NCBI GenBank assembly: GCA_037349105.1 | Contig: JAYJMM010000070.1 | Span: forward strand, 310,001-374,000 | From: Limnomonas spitsbergensis | Lineage: Eukaryota > Chlorophyta > Chlorophyceae > Chlamydomonadales | Direction of reading: 5' to 3' | DNA length: 64,000 bases | In this document: in pieces, positions 53,548-64,000 of the stretch | Numbering within the stretch: position 1 is the first letter of the stretch | How the letters are laid out: each line of letters opens with the position of its first letter | Notes under the pieces: model-generated | The model's input: only the letters and a program-made list of their open reading frames with translations | What the model was told of the DNA's origin: nothing | Databases searched by the model: none | Translations under genes and position numbers: made by a program

Positions 53548-53767
53548 TGCCCACAGATTTTAAAAGCCGCTACACCTCTGGACCCTGCTAAATAAGGCTC
53601 AGCGTTCAACTTCGCTTTGAGAGAGAAAACTTAGAAAGGCAATAGGGCAGCAAACATGTGAAAAAAGGAAAAGTCTGGAAAAGGGATTTCAGCCCCTCCT
53701 ATTATTTTGCGGTAAATTAAACTCCAGGAGAGGAAATACTGAAGCAGTGAAGGACTGCACTGATACA

Positions 53768-54572
53768 TCCTTTTTGGTTTCGGATCCATTATGTTTTGTG
53801 GTACTTCGAGAATGCCTGGCTCGTTCCAGGCATTCTTCTCTTCTTACTCAAGTAATATACCGAAGTTGAATTACCCCGCTACCTGTAAACAGTTCTGGGA
53901 TTAACGTCCATCTGTGATATTTCGGCCTCTTATCAAGGCCAGGACACTGCACTAATAGGAGATCTCTAGTTTACACTACACTGATCCTATTTCTCCAAGA
54001 CCACATCATTCAGTAACAGGCCCTGATCGCTACACTGATCGATTATCTCTAGTTCACCACTACACTTATTCGTGATCTCTAGCATCACCTTCTCTACTTC
54101 ATCCATCTCAGCTCTATCTCTCGATTATACCCTACACTGCGAGCTTCGACAGTTCTATCTCTAGGCTATAATTCGACACTGTGAGCTGCTACCCAGACCT
54201 TTTCTGGCTACCAAGTCGATTTACTGCTCCAGCAGCCGATCCTCCTCATCAAAGAGTCGCCTCTTCGGCTCATCCCTTCTCATCACTTCGGCTGGATCGT
54301 CTCTCAAGTTCGTTCCATACCATTTCCTACTGTCAACAGCCGGCTTCAGTACAACTAGACCCAGCAGGATCGAGTTCACTTCGCAACTTTTGTCAACAGT
54401 AAGAGAGGAATCATCAAAGGTTAGTGCGGTAACCCGAGGATTAGTCGAGGATAAACTGTCTGCCAGCAGTTTATCGCTCCTGCACACGCTAGTTAACCTC
54501 TATAAAGGGCACTTAGCACTCCAAGTGACTGCTGTGCGCAGTGATACTTCAAGGTCACTGGTACCACGTGAC
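53768..54572 (+). repeat. LTR copy (A plus B) of the retrotransposon family, 5' end diverged
   Basis: From TTTTTGGTTTCGGAT onward it matches A1/A2 with more differences, then continues directly into a B segment that ends ACCACGTGACA. The first 45 or so bases of the LTR are missing or unrecognisable. Here A and B are contiguous, which shows that the family's complete LTR is A plus B. It is either a solo LTR or the left LTR of a decayed element. Confidence 0.85.
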
Positions 54573-57000
54573 ACATGGCCCCCAAAACCAGCGGGAGGGC
54601 CACATGCCGCTTGGCAGCAGGCTGGTTCGGGCCTGCCAGGCCCGTCATCAGCAGACTGGCCTTCTTGGCCGCGGGCGCATTATCCGGCCACTCCCTTTCA
54701 GTACATGCAAGGGCATGGACAGGGCAACCGTCAGGGCCAGTCCGCCACGCCACCTACCTTATGCCAATGACAGGAGCCTGGACAGGTACGAGGGCATGGC
54801 TCGACCCTCCTGCTCTGCGACATATTCCCCTATCAGAAATGGCCCGGCGCGGTGGTTTCAGAGGCTTTCAGCCTCTGCACCATTACCTCCCTGTTTTGTG
54901 GGATCCTTTTCATGGTCCCCTAGGGGCCTCCCAGCCAGAATGAATTGTATCAACTAGCCTTTCAATCCATTGCCCGGAGACTTATTTCCGTAGGGCAGCC
55001 CGGGCTACATGATTCTGATAACAATTCCGGTGTAGTCCTCCAGAATTTGCAAAGGGCTGGGGGGCAGCCCCATGTGTTAATTGGAGTGGGGCTTTGTGGC
55101 GATGGTTGGCCAATACGCAGGCACGGGGGAAGCCTATCCCCGTTCTTCTTGGGCTCGTGGTCCTGCCTGAGGACCTGGAGCCTAGAATTTGGGTTGAGGA
55201 TGATGATTCTGATATCAGCTCTGACACCAAACTTGATCCCATTACTGATCTTGAGGTGTGTGACCCTGCCCTCTGCCCGTGTACACCCTATGCAGGGCCA
55301 TGAGACCGGAGCAGCTGTCAGCCACAACTGTTATGGTGAATTTTCTTCCCTGCTTATGGCTCCCGGACAGGGGGGCGTTCGGGTTTTGCCTAACGTTCCC
55401 ACGTATGATCATGGGTTGCCAGTTTGGGCTCACGAGCACGAGCTCAACAACAACCTTGTGGTTGCCATCGGCATCAACGACTGCCTGACCCGCTAGGAGG
55501 AGAGGGATCGGTATCTCAGATCCTGGCAATTCCGCCGGCAGTTCTGGTCTCATGGCCTGGCGAGCTGCCCGTTTGGGAGGCGGCCCACTCACCATCTAGC
55601 ATTCTGCTTTTGGCCCGCTGTGAGCAGGGCCGTCCCGGACTTCGGTGACCCTGATGGGCCGACCTAAGGTTCGGGAAGTAAGGATGGCAAAGACGGTGAA
55701 GAGTTCAGATGAGCAGATTTATGTAACGATCTTGCCCTCTGAAACAGAGCACCAGGTAGAGGCGGCTGCCATCATGTCCCCTTATGGGTACGAGCAGCCG
55801 TACAACATCCACACGGCCTTCGCCACCATCAACTTGACCACATGGCACATTCCTGACATGGCGAATGATGATATAAGGTTTGGCTGGGTATCAGCAGCGA
55901 GAGGTTCGCTACGGGGTCGCGACACCTCCCCGCCGCCCAACGGCCCAATGAGCTCAAGCTCCCTTGAAGCCAGTGGTTGCGCCGAATTGGTCGATGCCAA
56001 GGACCCTCAACGTCCAGGTTACTCTACGGGATGGGGTTTAATGCCTGACCAGGTCGGATCGGGGTCAATTACTTTCGTTGCCATGGGATCGGGTTCTCCT
56101 CCTATTCCAATTCCTAGGGCATGGGAGGAACCTATGGTTTCAGAACAGGCTGACTGGCCAGACCCCTCAGATCCCTGGCCCGTCTCCCATAGTCCCAGGG
56201 ATCTTCATACATATTATGATATGATCCCTTGACCTCGCTTTCCGAACCATGAGACGCCTGTCTCCTGAGTCCAGGGATCCACCATCCCTGGTCTTGGACT
56301 TTCCTGCTGATTATCATTCATGCACCGCAGAGACGGCAGCCCTGGTTCTCGACTAGAATATTCATTTTTCCTTGGGCCGGGCCTCTTCTGATGCTACCCG
56401 CCCCTAATTGATGTGGCGCCTTCGGCTCCATGCTGACCGGTCCCATGTGGCTTTCCTGCCCCCATGATAGAAGGCGGCATGCTCCACAAGCTTATGCCTG
56501 TCAGGGTTCATCGCCGGGGCCCTTTCCAACCCCACTAGTTCCAGTCATTATGGTGTCCAAGGGCCTCCGGTCCTGTCAGATGGCTCGTATGTGGTTCCAG
56601 AGGGCTATGGTTCCCATGACCCTGTCTCTAACAATGCAACCCTTCGCCCTCGGAAGCCTCCCATGCCCCCGGTTAGTATGGGCGACGGGCCACAGGGTGG
56701 ATCAACCACCTTGAGCGCTGGGTGCCTCGCACATCAAGGCGTTGATGAGGAGCTGGCACGCCGTGCATTGTGTGTCAAGTTCCATGGCATTCACAATGCC
56801 GCGGTGTAAGCATTACAATGCGTGACACCAGCCTCTGCACATTTTGCCTGCACACTATGCACACCTGCCCCGATGAGGGCATGTCTTGCAAATGGTGCGT
56901 GGCGGCCAACCAAGAGGTCAACAAAGACGTCAGGCAGTGTTGCCGCTGCTCTGACACTTTACTGTGCAGCATGCACCTGCCTCTTTTCCTTTAATGGCCG
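54573..57000 (+). pseudogene. Decayed ORFs downstream of the LTR copy
   Basis: A series of overlapping frames with coding-like composition but constant shifts. They comprise a Gly/Gln/Pro-rich stretch (MQGHGQGNRQGQ), a frame ending HELNNNLVVAIGINDCLTR near 55490, an ATG-led frame at 55645-56232 (KSSDEQIYVTILPSETEHQ), a Pro/Gly-rich stretch near 56590-56800, and a Cys/His-rich segment at 56820-56990. The last reads CTFCLHTMHTCPDEG, then CKWC, CCRC and CSMH, and could bind zinc. It may be the decayed interior of an element related to the 8-23 kb one, but no RT or integrase motif is left. Confidence 0.4.
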
Positions 57001-58850
57001 CCGGCAGGGCATGCGGGCATGCCCCTACAGCGCACCCAGTGTGTTCCCCGGTGTGACCACTGCGGATAGTAGGGCCATGGCCCGTGGGCCTGCCCAGTTC
57101 CTTCTAGCGAACACGGCTGTCTTTAAGGAGGGCCGGCTAATAATAAGGTAAATAGGAACATAGTCAAACCTACCCCCATCAGCTCGCGCAGGAATCCTGG
57201 CACATTGAGATACATGCATATCACATCCATGCTTGATGGCTCCTATCATATCAAAAATAAGGGACGGGGTTGAGATGAATTAATCAATGGTGTTGCAAGC
57301 ACCAACATTCTTGCCATGATGCAAATAGGATAAAGCACCAACGTTGGGATCCCTTTCTCCTTAGCCGCTTTGAACTGTGGCCAGAGCTTGCGGCGAGCCC
57401 CTAGCACCGCTGAGTTCAGGGTGTCTAGAATGGAACCCCCCGTCTGGTACAGCCTCCGCTATAGGTCGACCACATCCTCCGCCTCCCTAGCACTGGACGC
57501 CTGCTTGAGTATCTTACTCTCTTGTCTGTCACCAAGGGAATTTGCATGGCGGCCGCCAATGCAACAACAACTGCATGGCCTACCATAGCACCCACAGGTA
57601 GCATGACAAACACAAAACTCACAGACTACAGCCATTGCTTATATCATAGCAACTACTGGTGTACTGCTTGACTCGAGAGTGGGCATACCAAGAACAGCGG
57701 TTTTGGTTGCGGAGCCGCCCCCTCTGCAAAAATGGGATGTCTAGGGGATGTGGCTTTGTTACATGCTATGTTGTATGGTGCGAATCAATGGCATTTGCCA
57801 CGAGGAATGCTATGGTATAGCTCTCGTCTCAATCTGGTGTGAAAAATGTATATATGTGTCGATTATTTTGTCGCATTATATATGATCACTTATTTTAGTT
57901 ATTTCTTGTGAAGCCCCCCCCAAACTTTGCTCCCCTCATCTACCCCCCTCCCCGCTCCCTTGGGATAATTGTTTTGAGACCAGACGGATTGAGAAAGCTC
58001 TCATTAAGCTCTACAACTTAGGGGTGATGGGGTACATAAATACATGATTGTTGTATCCCCCCCCCCTTCGGTTGCAGATGGAAATCAATTTAGTGTACGA
58101 GGGTGGCTGATGTGAATGTGGCGAGTGTCTGGAGTGGCAGTTGTGGTTGCGATGAGCGTGTCGATGGTAGGTGGGGATATCGAGAGTGTGCGGTTGTCGC
58201 AGGTGTGCATGATGAGAAGGTTATTCATGGGTGCCTATAACACGAAAGTTTGGGGGTGGCGAGTGCGAACACGATTTTCAAAGGAAGGCTGGTGTGAAGG
58301 TGAAGCGTGTCTGGGTCAGCAGATTTGGATGACAAGACTGTGTTTGTGTGTATAGGGTCAGCAAGTTAATGACAAAAAGTGCCCGAGGGCGGGGGGGGGG
58401 GCAGAAAAAGATCGGCCCCATCCCCCTTTTTGTAGAGCTTGACGAGAGCGTGCCATAGCTGTTTTAAATGTTTTTTGGCCCAGGGGGATGGGGGATATGG
58501 GGGGGCAAAGTTGGGGGGGGGGGGTCTCCCAAAAAATCTAATATTTGGGAAACTGTGTATCTTTTTTTCTGGAGGTCTGTTGAGGCTAGCCGCGGCACAC
58601 CTGTGTTCTTCTTGCCAACATGAGTCCATTTACATCCTAAAATGTTGCTTGAATTACCACGTGACACCCTGGCCCCCCATGCTGAGGGTTTGACTCCTTT
58701 GAGACACCCCGACACCAGCTTTTAGCTCGGCATGCCCTCTGCACCACAAGATGTCATACGGCTCAGCGCACAAGGTGTCAGTCAGCAATCCTAACATCAA
58801 CAGGCCAGTGCCATGCCATGTCTGATTGTCTGCAGGAGCAGGGATCCGCC
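57001..58850. other. No supported gene
   Basis: Non-coding sequence with C runs at about 58060 and long G runs at 58391 and 58510-58525. A weak palindromic layout lies around 58380-58560. The frames in the region are explained by homopolymer runs. Confidence 0.4.
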
Positions 58851-59118
58851 CGTCCCCCGCACGTGGGTCTGGTACTATCACTACCTTCATCACATGCAGA
58901 CAGCCCATCCCGATGAGCAGCTGGTGGATTAAGATGTGGCAAGCTAGGCGGTGACGGTGAAGGAATTAGAGGGAGTAATGGACAAAGAGCTCCCGCTGAG
59001 GGAGAGGAATAAGGCAGTGAGGGAGCTCATGGCCAAGATGCGGGCTGATGCCAACGCATTGCCACCGCCATCCAGGCCATCTGCCCTCTGGAAACATGTG
59101 ATCGCTAGCGAGCAGTAA
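58824..59118 (+). pseudogene. Broken coding remnant, probably of a mobile element
   Basis: The plus strand reads PRTWVWYYHYLHHMQTAHPD, hits a TAA, and resumes after a small shift as VTVKELEGVMDKELPLRERN and then KAVRELMAKMRADANALPPP, ending at a TAA near 59118. Composition is strongly protein-like with no flanking splice logic. The family is not recognised. Confidence 0.35.
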
Positions 59119-60865
59119 TCGGTAGTCAATGGCGATGCTGAGATCAGTACCCAAATTGACTGTTTGCATAAATTGTGATCGCTGGCGAGCATTAGTCGGT
59201 ACTCAATTGCCTGGCTGAGCCCAGTACACAAATTGACTGTTGGCCTAGCTGTTGGCATGAATTGTCATCACCTAACGAATTGAAATATACCGGTAGAGGC
59301 GCCTTGACGAGCTGGTCAAAAACAAAACTTACATGCCTTGTAATTTTGAATTTCGACTGAGATATTTAAATTCCAATGGGTTCCGAAGGCGGTAGTTGGG
59401 TGGGTGGTAGGCTTGGTTGCTCGATTTTATATTCGGGGATGGGGTCCCCAGCTTTTATTTCTGCCCCCCCTCGCCCGAGGGTGCGTTTGTTTCAATAAAA
59501 ATAATGGTAAGAATTTCGACCAACTCTGGCCCAGTTCTCTATTAATTCAAACATTTACATCGGAGCTCGTCACACTTTTCAAGGGGAAATCTGTCGCAAG
59601 AGGACAACAAATTCATAATCTAAACACTGAAAAAGGAACCGGTAATTTGGAAGAGGCGCATAAGTCTATGCCATGCATTATCTTCTTTTTCCAGGCCAGA
59701 ATTGCACATTCTTCACCCCTAGACCTTTGCAACCAGCCACATGCCACAACGTGACGTCACGCTTCCCACATCTCCCTCGAGCAGGTGCATAAGAAATATC
59801 AACCACTAAAAACATCGTCACCGGATGCGGCTCATCGGCCTTGGTTGCTGGGTGCGTAAAAGAACAAACACCAACAGCAGCTGCCTAGTAGCCAATCCGA
59901 TCCTTTCGCACCGAGCAGTTCGCTTATTGCAGGTTTAACAGTCCATTCCGTGCCAAGGAGGCGCACAGGGCTTGTCCCCGCAAACCACTACATACACAGT
60001 CCCGTCTGCCCTAATGAACTCTCGACTACAAAACATAATTATCCTTCTGCACACTTCTAAAAGCAGCGCCGGCAATAACAGTTATGCTTCCGTTCTCTCT
60101 CTCTCTCTTTGGCCTGCTGTCATGTAGGAGGTATCCTTCATCACACTCAAAGGTACATAGACGCAAAGAAGGCAGAACTCTACGCTGGGGGGATGTGGGT
60201 CACTGCTCTTCTTAGCTCCAATCCCACCCGGCGCGGTACCGCAGGCACCCATGCACAAGGTGATGGGGACGCCGCATGTTTCTGCTTTCAGCGCGTTAGC
60301 ATTTGAATGAGGCTGCTCCCAACATGCTTTTCGTTTAACGCATGGAATCTTGAATGAGGCTACTCAAATGGAAGTTGGGAGCCAAATACCTGCACAGTTG
60401 GGAGGGTATCATAAATTCAGTTGCAATCACTAACTACAGTCAAAAACAAATTTCAATGTTATCAGCGTTTCTGCTAGCTTCAATAATCAAAATTTATTTA
60501 GTTAAATGACTGGCTGCCCCCTAAGTGCACATTACAAGTGGACAACCTCTTTCAATTTCATTCCGTTGCTCTCATCAGGAATGTCATTACATGAAACGTG
60601 GTTTGTGGCCGCGGTACGCTCATGTACTGGTAAGGTTCGTGCACATAGGTTCATGACTTCCCGAGCGTTAATGACTTCCCACTAGGCGTTCCCACTAGGA
60701 AACACAACACTCCTCCCCCCCTCTCCTTCCTACCCCCCCCCCTGAACCACCCCCTTGACACACAACCCCTGAATATCTTTACATCTGATCACTCCCCCAG
60801 TCCCCCTATGGCCTACTGGCCCCTATCTTGCCCTATCGCCTGTCCGCCCCCCCCTTTCTCCTCCT
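59119..60865. other. No supported gene; 3' flank of the U-box gene
   Basis: A near-duplicate of about 60 bp lies at 59101-59235 (GTGATCGCTAGCGAGCAGTA and GTGATCGCTGGCGAGCATTA). A TTACA at 60779-60783 is TGTAA on the minus strand, about 85 bases past the U-box gene's stop codon, and is a good poly(A) candidate. Pyrimidine-rich runs fill 60700-60760. Confidence 0.4.
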
Positions 60866-63800
60866 TCACCTATTAGCCAGCAACTGGCCCGAAGACGGGG
60901 ACGTCTCTCCCCTCTGCCCCCGCATCCACGCTTCGATCGCCGCCCGCTCGTACGTCACGCCATCCGCAGCCATGACGGGGTCAGCCATCACTACGCGCGA
61001 CAGTGGGCAGAGGAAGGACAGAGGCACAGGGCCCAGCGACGATGCCCCAGGGCCACCGGGACGCCCCTGCTGCTGCTGGTTCAGCTGCTGGTGCTGAGGA
61101 GGGGAGCCAACCTGCAGCTTGTGCAGCTGTTGCTGCTGCTGCTGTTGAAACTGGTGCCTGTCCCAGCTAGCAGTCCTGCTCCCTGAAGGAGGCAGCTTGA
61201 CCTGGGGCTCCCAGGAATTGTTGCCCAGGCCACCGCCCGGCGGCATCTGTCCAAGGTGCGGAGGCGCGGCCTGCCCAATGGCGTCCCAGATCCCCCCGAC
61301 ACCCGGCTCTCCCATGGAAGGATCTCCGCGGGCCTGAAGCAAAGCTACCGCGAGATCCTTCTGAAGCGACAAGTTGTGGTAAGCATCGCTGGTCATCCCA
61401 CCACCCCCGCCGCCACCAGCCATGGCACCCAGGTTGAGACCCCCCATTGCATCAGACATGCCTCTCCCTTGCTGCTGCTGTTGCTGCTGCTGGGGCCAGC
61501 CGTGACCAGCACCCCCTCCGCTCCCCACCGCGTGCTGCCCGCCTGCCTCCTGAGCCGCTAACAGCAGCTGCCTCTGATGCTGGTGCTGCGCGACCTGCTG
61601 CTGCTGCAGCTGGTGACGCTGCTGCTGCTGCTGCAGCTGCTGTTGCTGGTACATACCCATACCACCTACACCATGCTGCGGCATCAGGTTGTCGTTGGGA
61701 GGGCCGCCCATCTGCTGCTGCAGAAGTGCGCCTTGGTACGGGTCCATGCCCGACATGGGGTACAAAGGGCCCTGTCCGCCTGGCTCCACACCCGGGCCAG
61801 ATATATGGCGTGAGGCTTCGTGCATCAGCTGCCGGGCGGCTGCCGCCGTTGCAGCCGCCCGCTGCATGCCCTGAAGACCTTGGTGTGACTGGACGCGAAA
61901 CATGCCGCCCTGCGGACCCATCCCTCGGCCCAGCTCTGCACCATCGCCGGCCCACTGTTGATGTGGCTGTTGCTGTTGCTGCGGCTGGTGTTGCAGCTGG
62001 TGTTGCATCAGGTGCTTCTTCTGCTGGGACGCGGCAAACAGGGAGTCCAGGGCACCCGTGGAGAATACCCGGTTGATCAGCCTCTGCCTCTGCTGCTGCT
62101 GTTGCTGCTGAGGGAAGGGGGGGGCAAGGAGATGACAGACAACAAAGTGAGCAAAACGGAGAGGTATACAGCACTAAGGAGGCAAGGGACAGAGGAAAGG
62201 TGGGCTGCGCAGAAGGTCAATACCCAGGTGCCCAAGTTGGCCGCCAACAGTGCGGACGATGGATTGCGTAGGTGTGGCCACCCTCTAAAAGGCCTTAGGG
62301 CAGAGAGATCTAGGATACAGCATTGACCCTGGAGTGCTCTGATGACCAACAAGCACCTCTGGCCTTACCAGGCTTGCAGCGACTGCCGAGGGCAGCAGGG
62401 TGCCAGATGCCGAAAACAGGGGTGTAGACGGAGAAGAGTCCACATGAGTTTCGGAGCCGATGACGTCCCCCGATGGACCGAGCATGCCCATGGAGCCCGC
62501 CGTCAGCTGCTGGAAAGCGCGGTCCTGTGCCCACAGGGCTTCCTTCTCAGTCTTGGACATGCGCTTGTACCTGATGAAGGAGGGAGGCGGGGCTCAACAG
62601 GTTCAAGAGGGAGGCGGGGCTTCACAGGTTCCGACACTCCAACGAAACCAGGGGGGTGAGATGTAGAGATCTCCAACAAAACCTGCTCAGAAGATTTGGA
62701 TGGGCAGTGTTGACAGAGGTGCCGGTAGTTATACTGTGGAAGTGTGAATCAATCCAGTACCAAGGCTCCTCCCCGCACTCTCTCTCTGCTATACTGAGAG
62801 AAGTACACTACCACTGCATAGACAAATCGGACCCCACCACAGGGACGCGATACAACCATAACGTGCCATACCAGTTTCAGGTGATAATAAATACCGTAAA
62901 ACGCCTTAAGGTCCGCGCACCCCCCCAAAAAAGAATTTATTTTTCGGCCGCGCACCCCTAAAAGAATTTGAAAAACGGTCGCGCAGCGACGAAATTTTAA
63001 TTTAATTTAACGCCGCGCAGCACAAAATTTAATCAATCATCGCGCATCACTGAAATAATTTAAATTTCCGTCCGCGCAGCACTTTCAGCCAGTACTGTCA
63101 AACTCTGTTACAACTTCGCTTGAAGCTAGCAGGACCCGCATACCGTAGCCTCCTTCCCTTTCCTCCGACGATTCCTGGCCTCAGGAAACGTGTGGCTATT
63201 GGTGCCCAGGGGGCTCAGTGGTACTACGGAACTTGGCAGTCCACCCTGAGGTCTGCGGTTCGAATCACTGTCAATGTTCAGCACTTCCAGCCTGTAGTGC
63301 TCATCTGAGTCATCAGTAGTGTTGCTGTGCACGGCTACTTGAGCAGACTTGACCGGACAAGGATGGCTGAACGGATGTCGAATCAAACAGTCGCGCGCTA
63401 GCGCGCCATTTTTTGTGTGTGTAAAAAGTGCTGTTTTTAATTCATACCGCGCACCCTCAAAATAGTTTTTTGGGCACCTGACTGACGCTCCGCGCACCGG
63501 AAATTTTGGAATTAATATTAGTGCGCAGCTATGTCCGCGCACCCCTATAATTATTTAATTACGAGCGGAGTAAAAGGCGTTTTACGGTACGTTAATAGAC
63601 CCCGAATGTGGATAAAGCAAGCTGCCTGGTGGGCCATAGCACTGGACAGGCTACCCTAGCCCGAAAGACATGCATTCTTTCCTGTACAATGCCACACACC
63701 TCTGCGCCAGCTCCTTGTCGAAATGGACGTTGTTGGGGTTGAGGCGGTTGGAGAGGTTGATGGCAGGTTCCGGAGCACTGCTGTCCTCATCCAGCATGTG

Positions 63801-63881
63801 AGTCAGAGTCCCCACTGCCGCCAGGCCCCCAAGGGAGGCCAGGTTGGTGACGCTGCTGTTGTTGCTGGTCGGGCCTGTCAT
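60866..63881 (-). CDS. Glutamine-rich U-box protein, probable E3 ubiquitin ligase
   Basis: Minus-strand exons 63881-63700, 62570-62369 and 62107-60866 join in phase (2, then 0) with GT-AG introns, giving 541 codons plus TGA. Exon 1 encodes the ATG at 63881 and NPNNVHFDKELAQ; exon 2 starts by completing the Arg and continues YKRMSKTEKEALWAQ. Exon 3 is rich in polyglutamine and glycine runs (CAG repeats). It ends with a U-box: LSFLCPLSRVVMADPVMAADG, then TYERAAIEAWMR. U-boxes recruit E2 enzymes for ubiquitin transfer. The box stops early at SGQLLANR. A GTGAAG donor overlaps the stop, so an extra downstream exon is possible, but the TGTAA 85 bases away favours ending here. A CAG just before the ATG leaves open further 5' exons beyond the window. 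Confidence 0.75.
62894..63587. mobile_element. MITE with 14-bp terminal inverted repeats and TA duplication, in the first intron of the U-box gene
   Basis: The ends CCGTAAAACGCCTT (62894-62907) and AAGGCGTTTTACGG (63574-63587) are perfect inverted repeats flanked by TA on both sides, which fits Tc1/mariner-type mobilisation. Inside, a word of the form (C)CGCGCA followed by AT-rich sequence recurs on both flanks at spacings of about 35-50 bp. No transposase ORF is present. Confidence 0.8.
63205..63290 (+). repeat. tRNA-like sequence with A and B boxes (SINE-like)
   Basis: GGCTCAGTGGTAC at 63212-63224 resembles a tRNA A box and GGTTCGAATC at 63257-63266 is a consensus B box, about 45 bases apart. 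A full cloverleaf is not convincing. It is more likely a tRNA-derived SINE head, nested in the MITE, than a tRNA gene. Confidence 0.5.
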
Positions 63882-64000
63882 TGTTGCTGCACAGACGTTG
63901 CAAGGTTGTTACATACTACATAGTTGTTGCAGGGGCGTTGCAACAGGTGTTCATGTGACTTCGATGATTCTGGTACACCGCCTAATGCGCTAGTATATAT

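Noticed and set aside
52851..53609. 252-residue minus-strand ORF
   Set aside because: Its middle is the 43-bp minisatellite read through and its ends are unrelated sequence, so it is unlikely to be a protein.
61447..62174. Long ORFs antisense to or overlapping the polyglutamine exon
   Set aside because: CAG/CTG repeats keep all frames open; only the frame that joins in phase with exons 1-2 and ends in the U-box is supported.
63205..63290. A functional tRNA gene
   Set aside because: A and B box matches exist, but I could not fold a convincing acceptor stem or anticodon arm, and it lies within a MITE.

Overview
The window is eukaryotic nuclear DNA, most likely from a green alga (Chlorophyta). 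The reasons are a 24-exon gene with GT-AG introns, TGTAA motifs of the chlorophyte poly(A) type downstream of stop codons, polyglutamine-rich coding sequence, and a very high load of retroelements and minisatellites. Host genes end at ordinary stops and I see no sign of a variant genetic code. The species cannot be named from the sequence alone.

Layout. 1-4.2 kb: a damaged LINE on the minus strand (endonuclease and reverse transcriptase), cut by the window edge. 4.2-8.0 kb: mostly repeat-derived or unassigned sequence with one doubtful two-exon ORF, a dispersed repeat and a 350-bp inverted-repeat element. 8,011-23,462: one Ty3/gypsy-type LTR retrotransposon of about 15.5 kb with a probable target-site duplication. 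Its order is Gag, protease, two accessory ORFs, RT-RNase H, a DNMT3-like cytosine methyltransferase domain, integrase, a PHD finger, and a C-terminal region that may hold a second, degenerate methyltransferase fold. Its repeats are split (A1 ... B1-A2-B2) and meet in a perfect 18-bp palindrome. 23.5-28.8 kb: sparse sequence with two putative host exons and a seven-unit satellite of about 230 bp.

28,870-51,545: a host gene whose 24 exons join in frame to 1,654 codons. It encodes an AMP-binding adenylation domain, a peptidyl carrier domain with a GGNS site, and a long membrane plus left-handed beta-helix C-terminus of the kind found as the terminal domain of some NRPS-like proteins. The adenylation domain would load an acyl or amino acid onto the carrier, and the membrane/hexapeptide part would act as a transferase. 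At least seven of its introns contain duplications of their own splice junctions. The extremes are 40 copies of a 101-bp unit carrying a 3' splice site plus the first bases of exon 9, and 50 copies of a 50-bp unit carrying the exon 17 donor site.

51.6-60.8 kb: transposon debris (LINE ORF1 fragment, minisatellite, a second LTR of the same family, broken ORFs) and sequence with little coding signal. 60,866-63,881: minus-strand gene for a glutamine-rich U-box protein; one of its introns holds a 694-bp TA-flanked MITE with a tRNA-like promoter inside.

The most notable items are the methyltransferase- and PHD-bearing retrotransposon with split, palindromic LTRs, and the repeated amplification of exon-intron junctions inside the NRPS-like gene.
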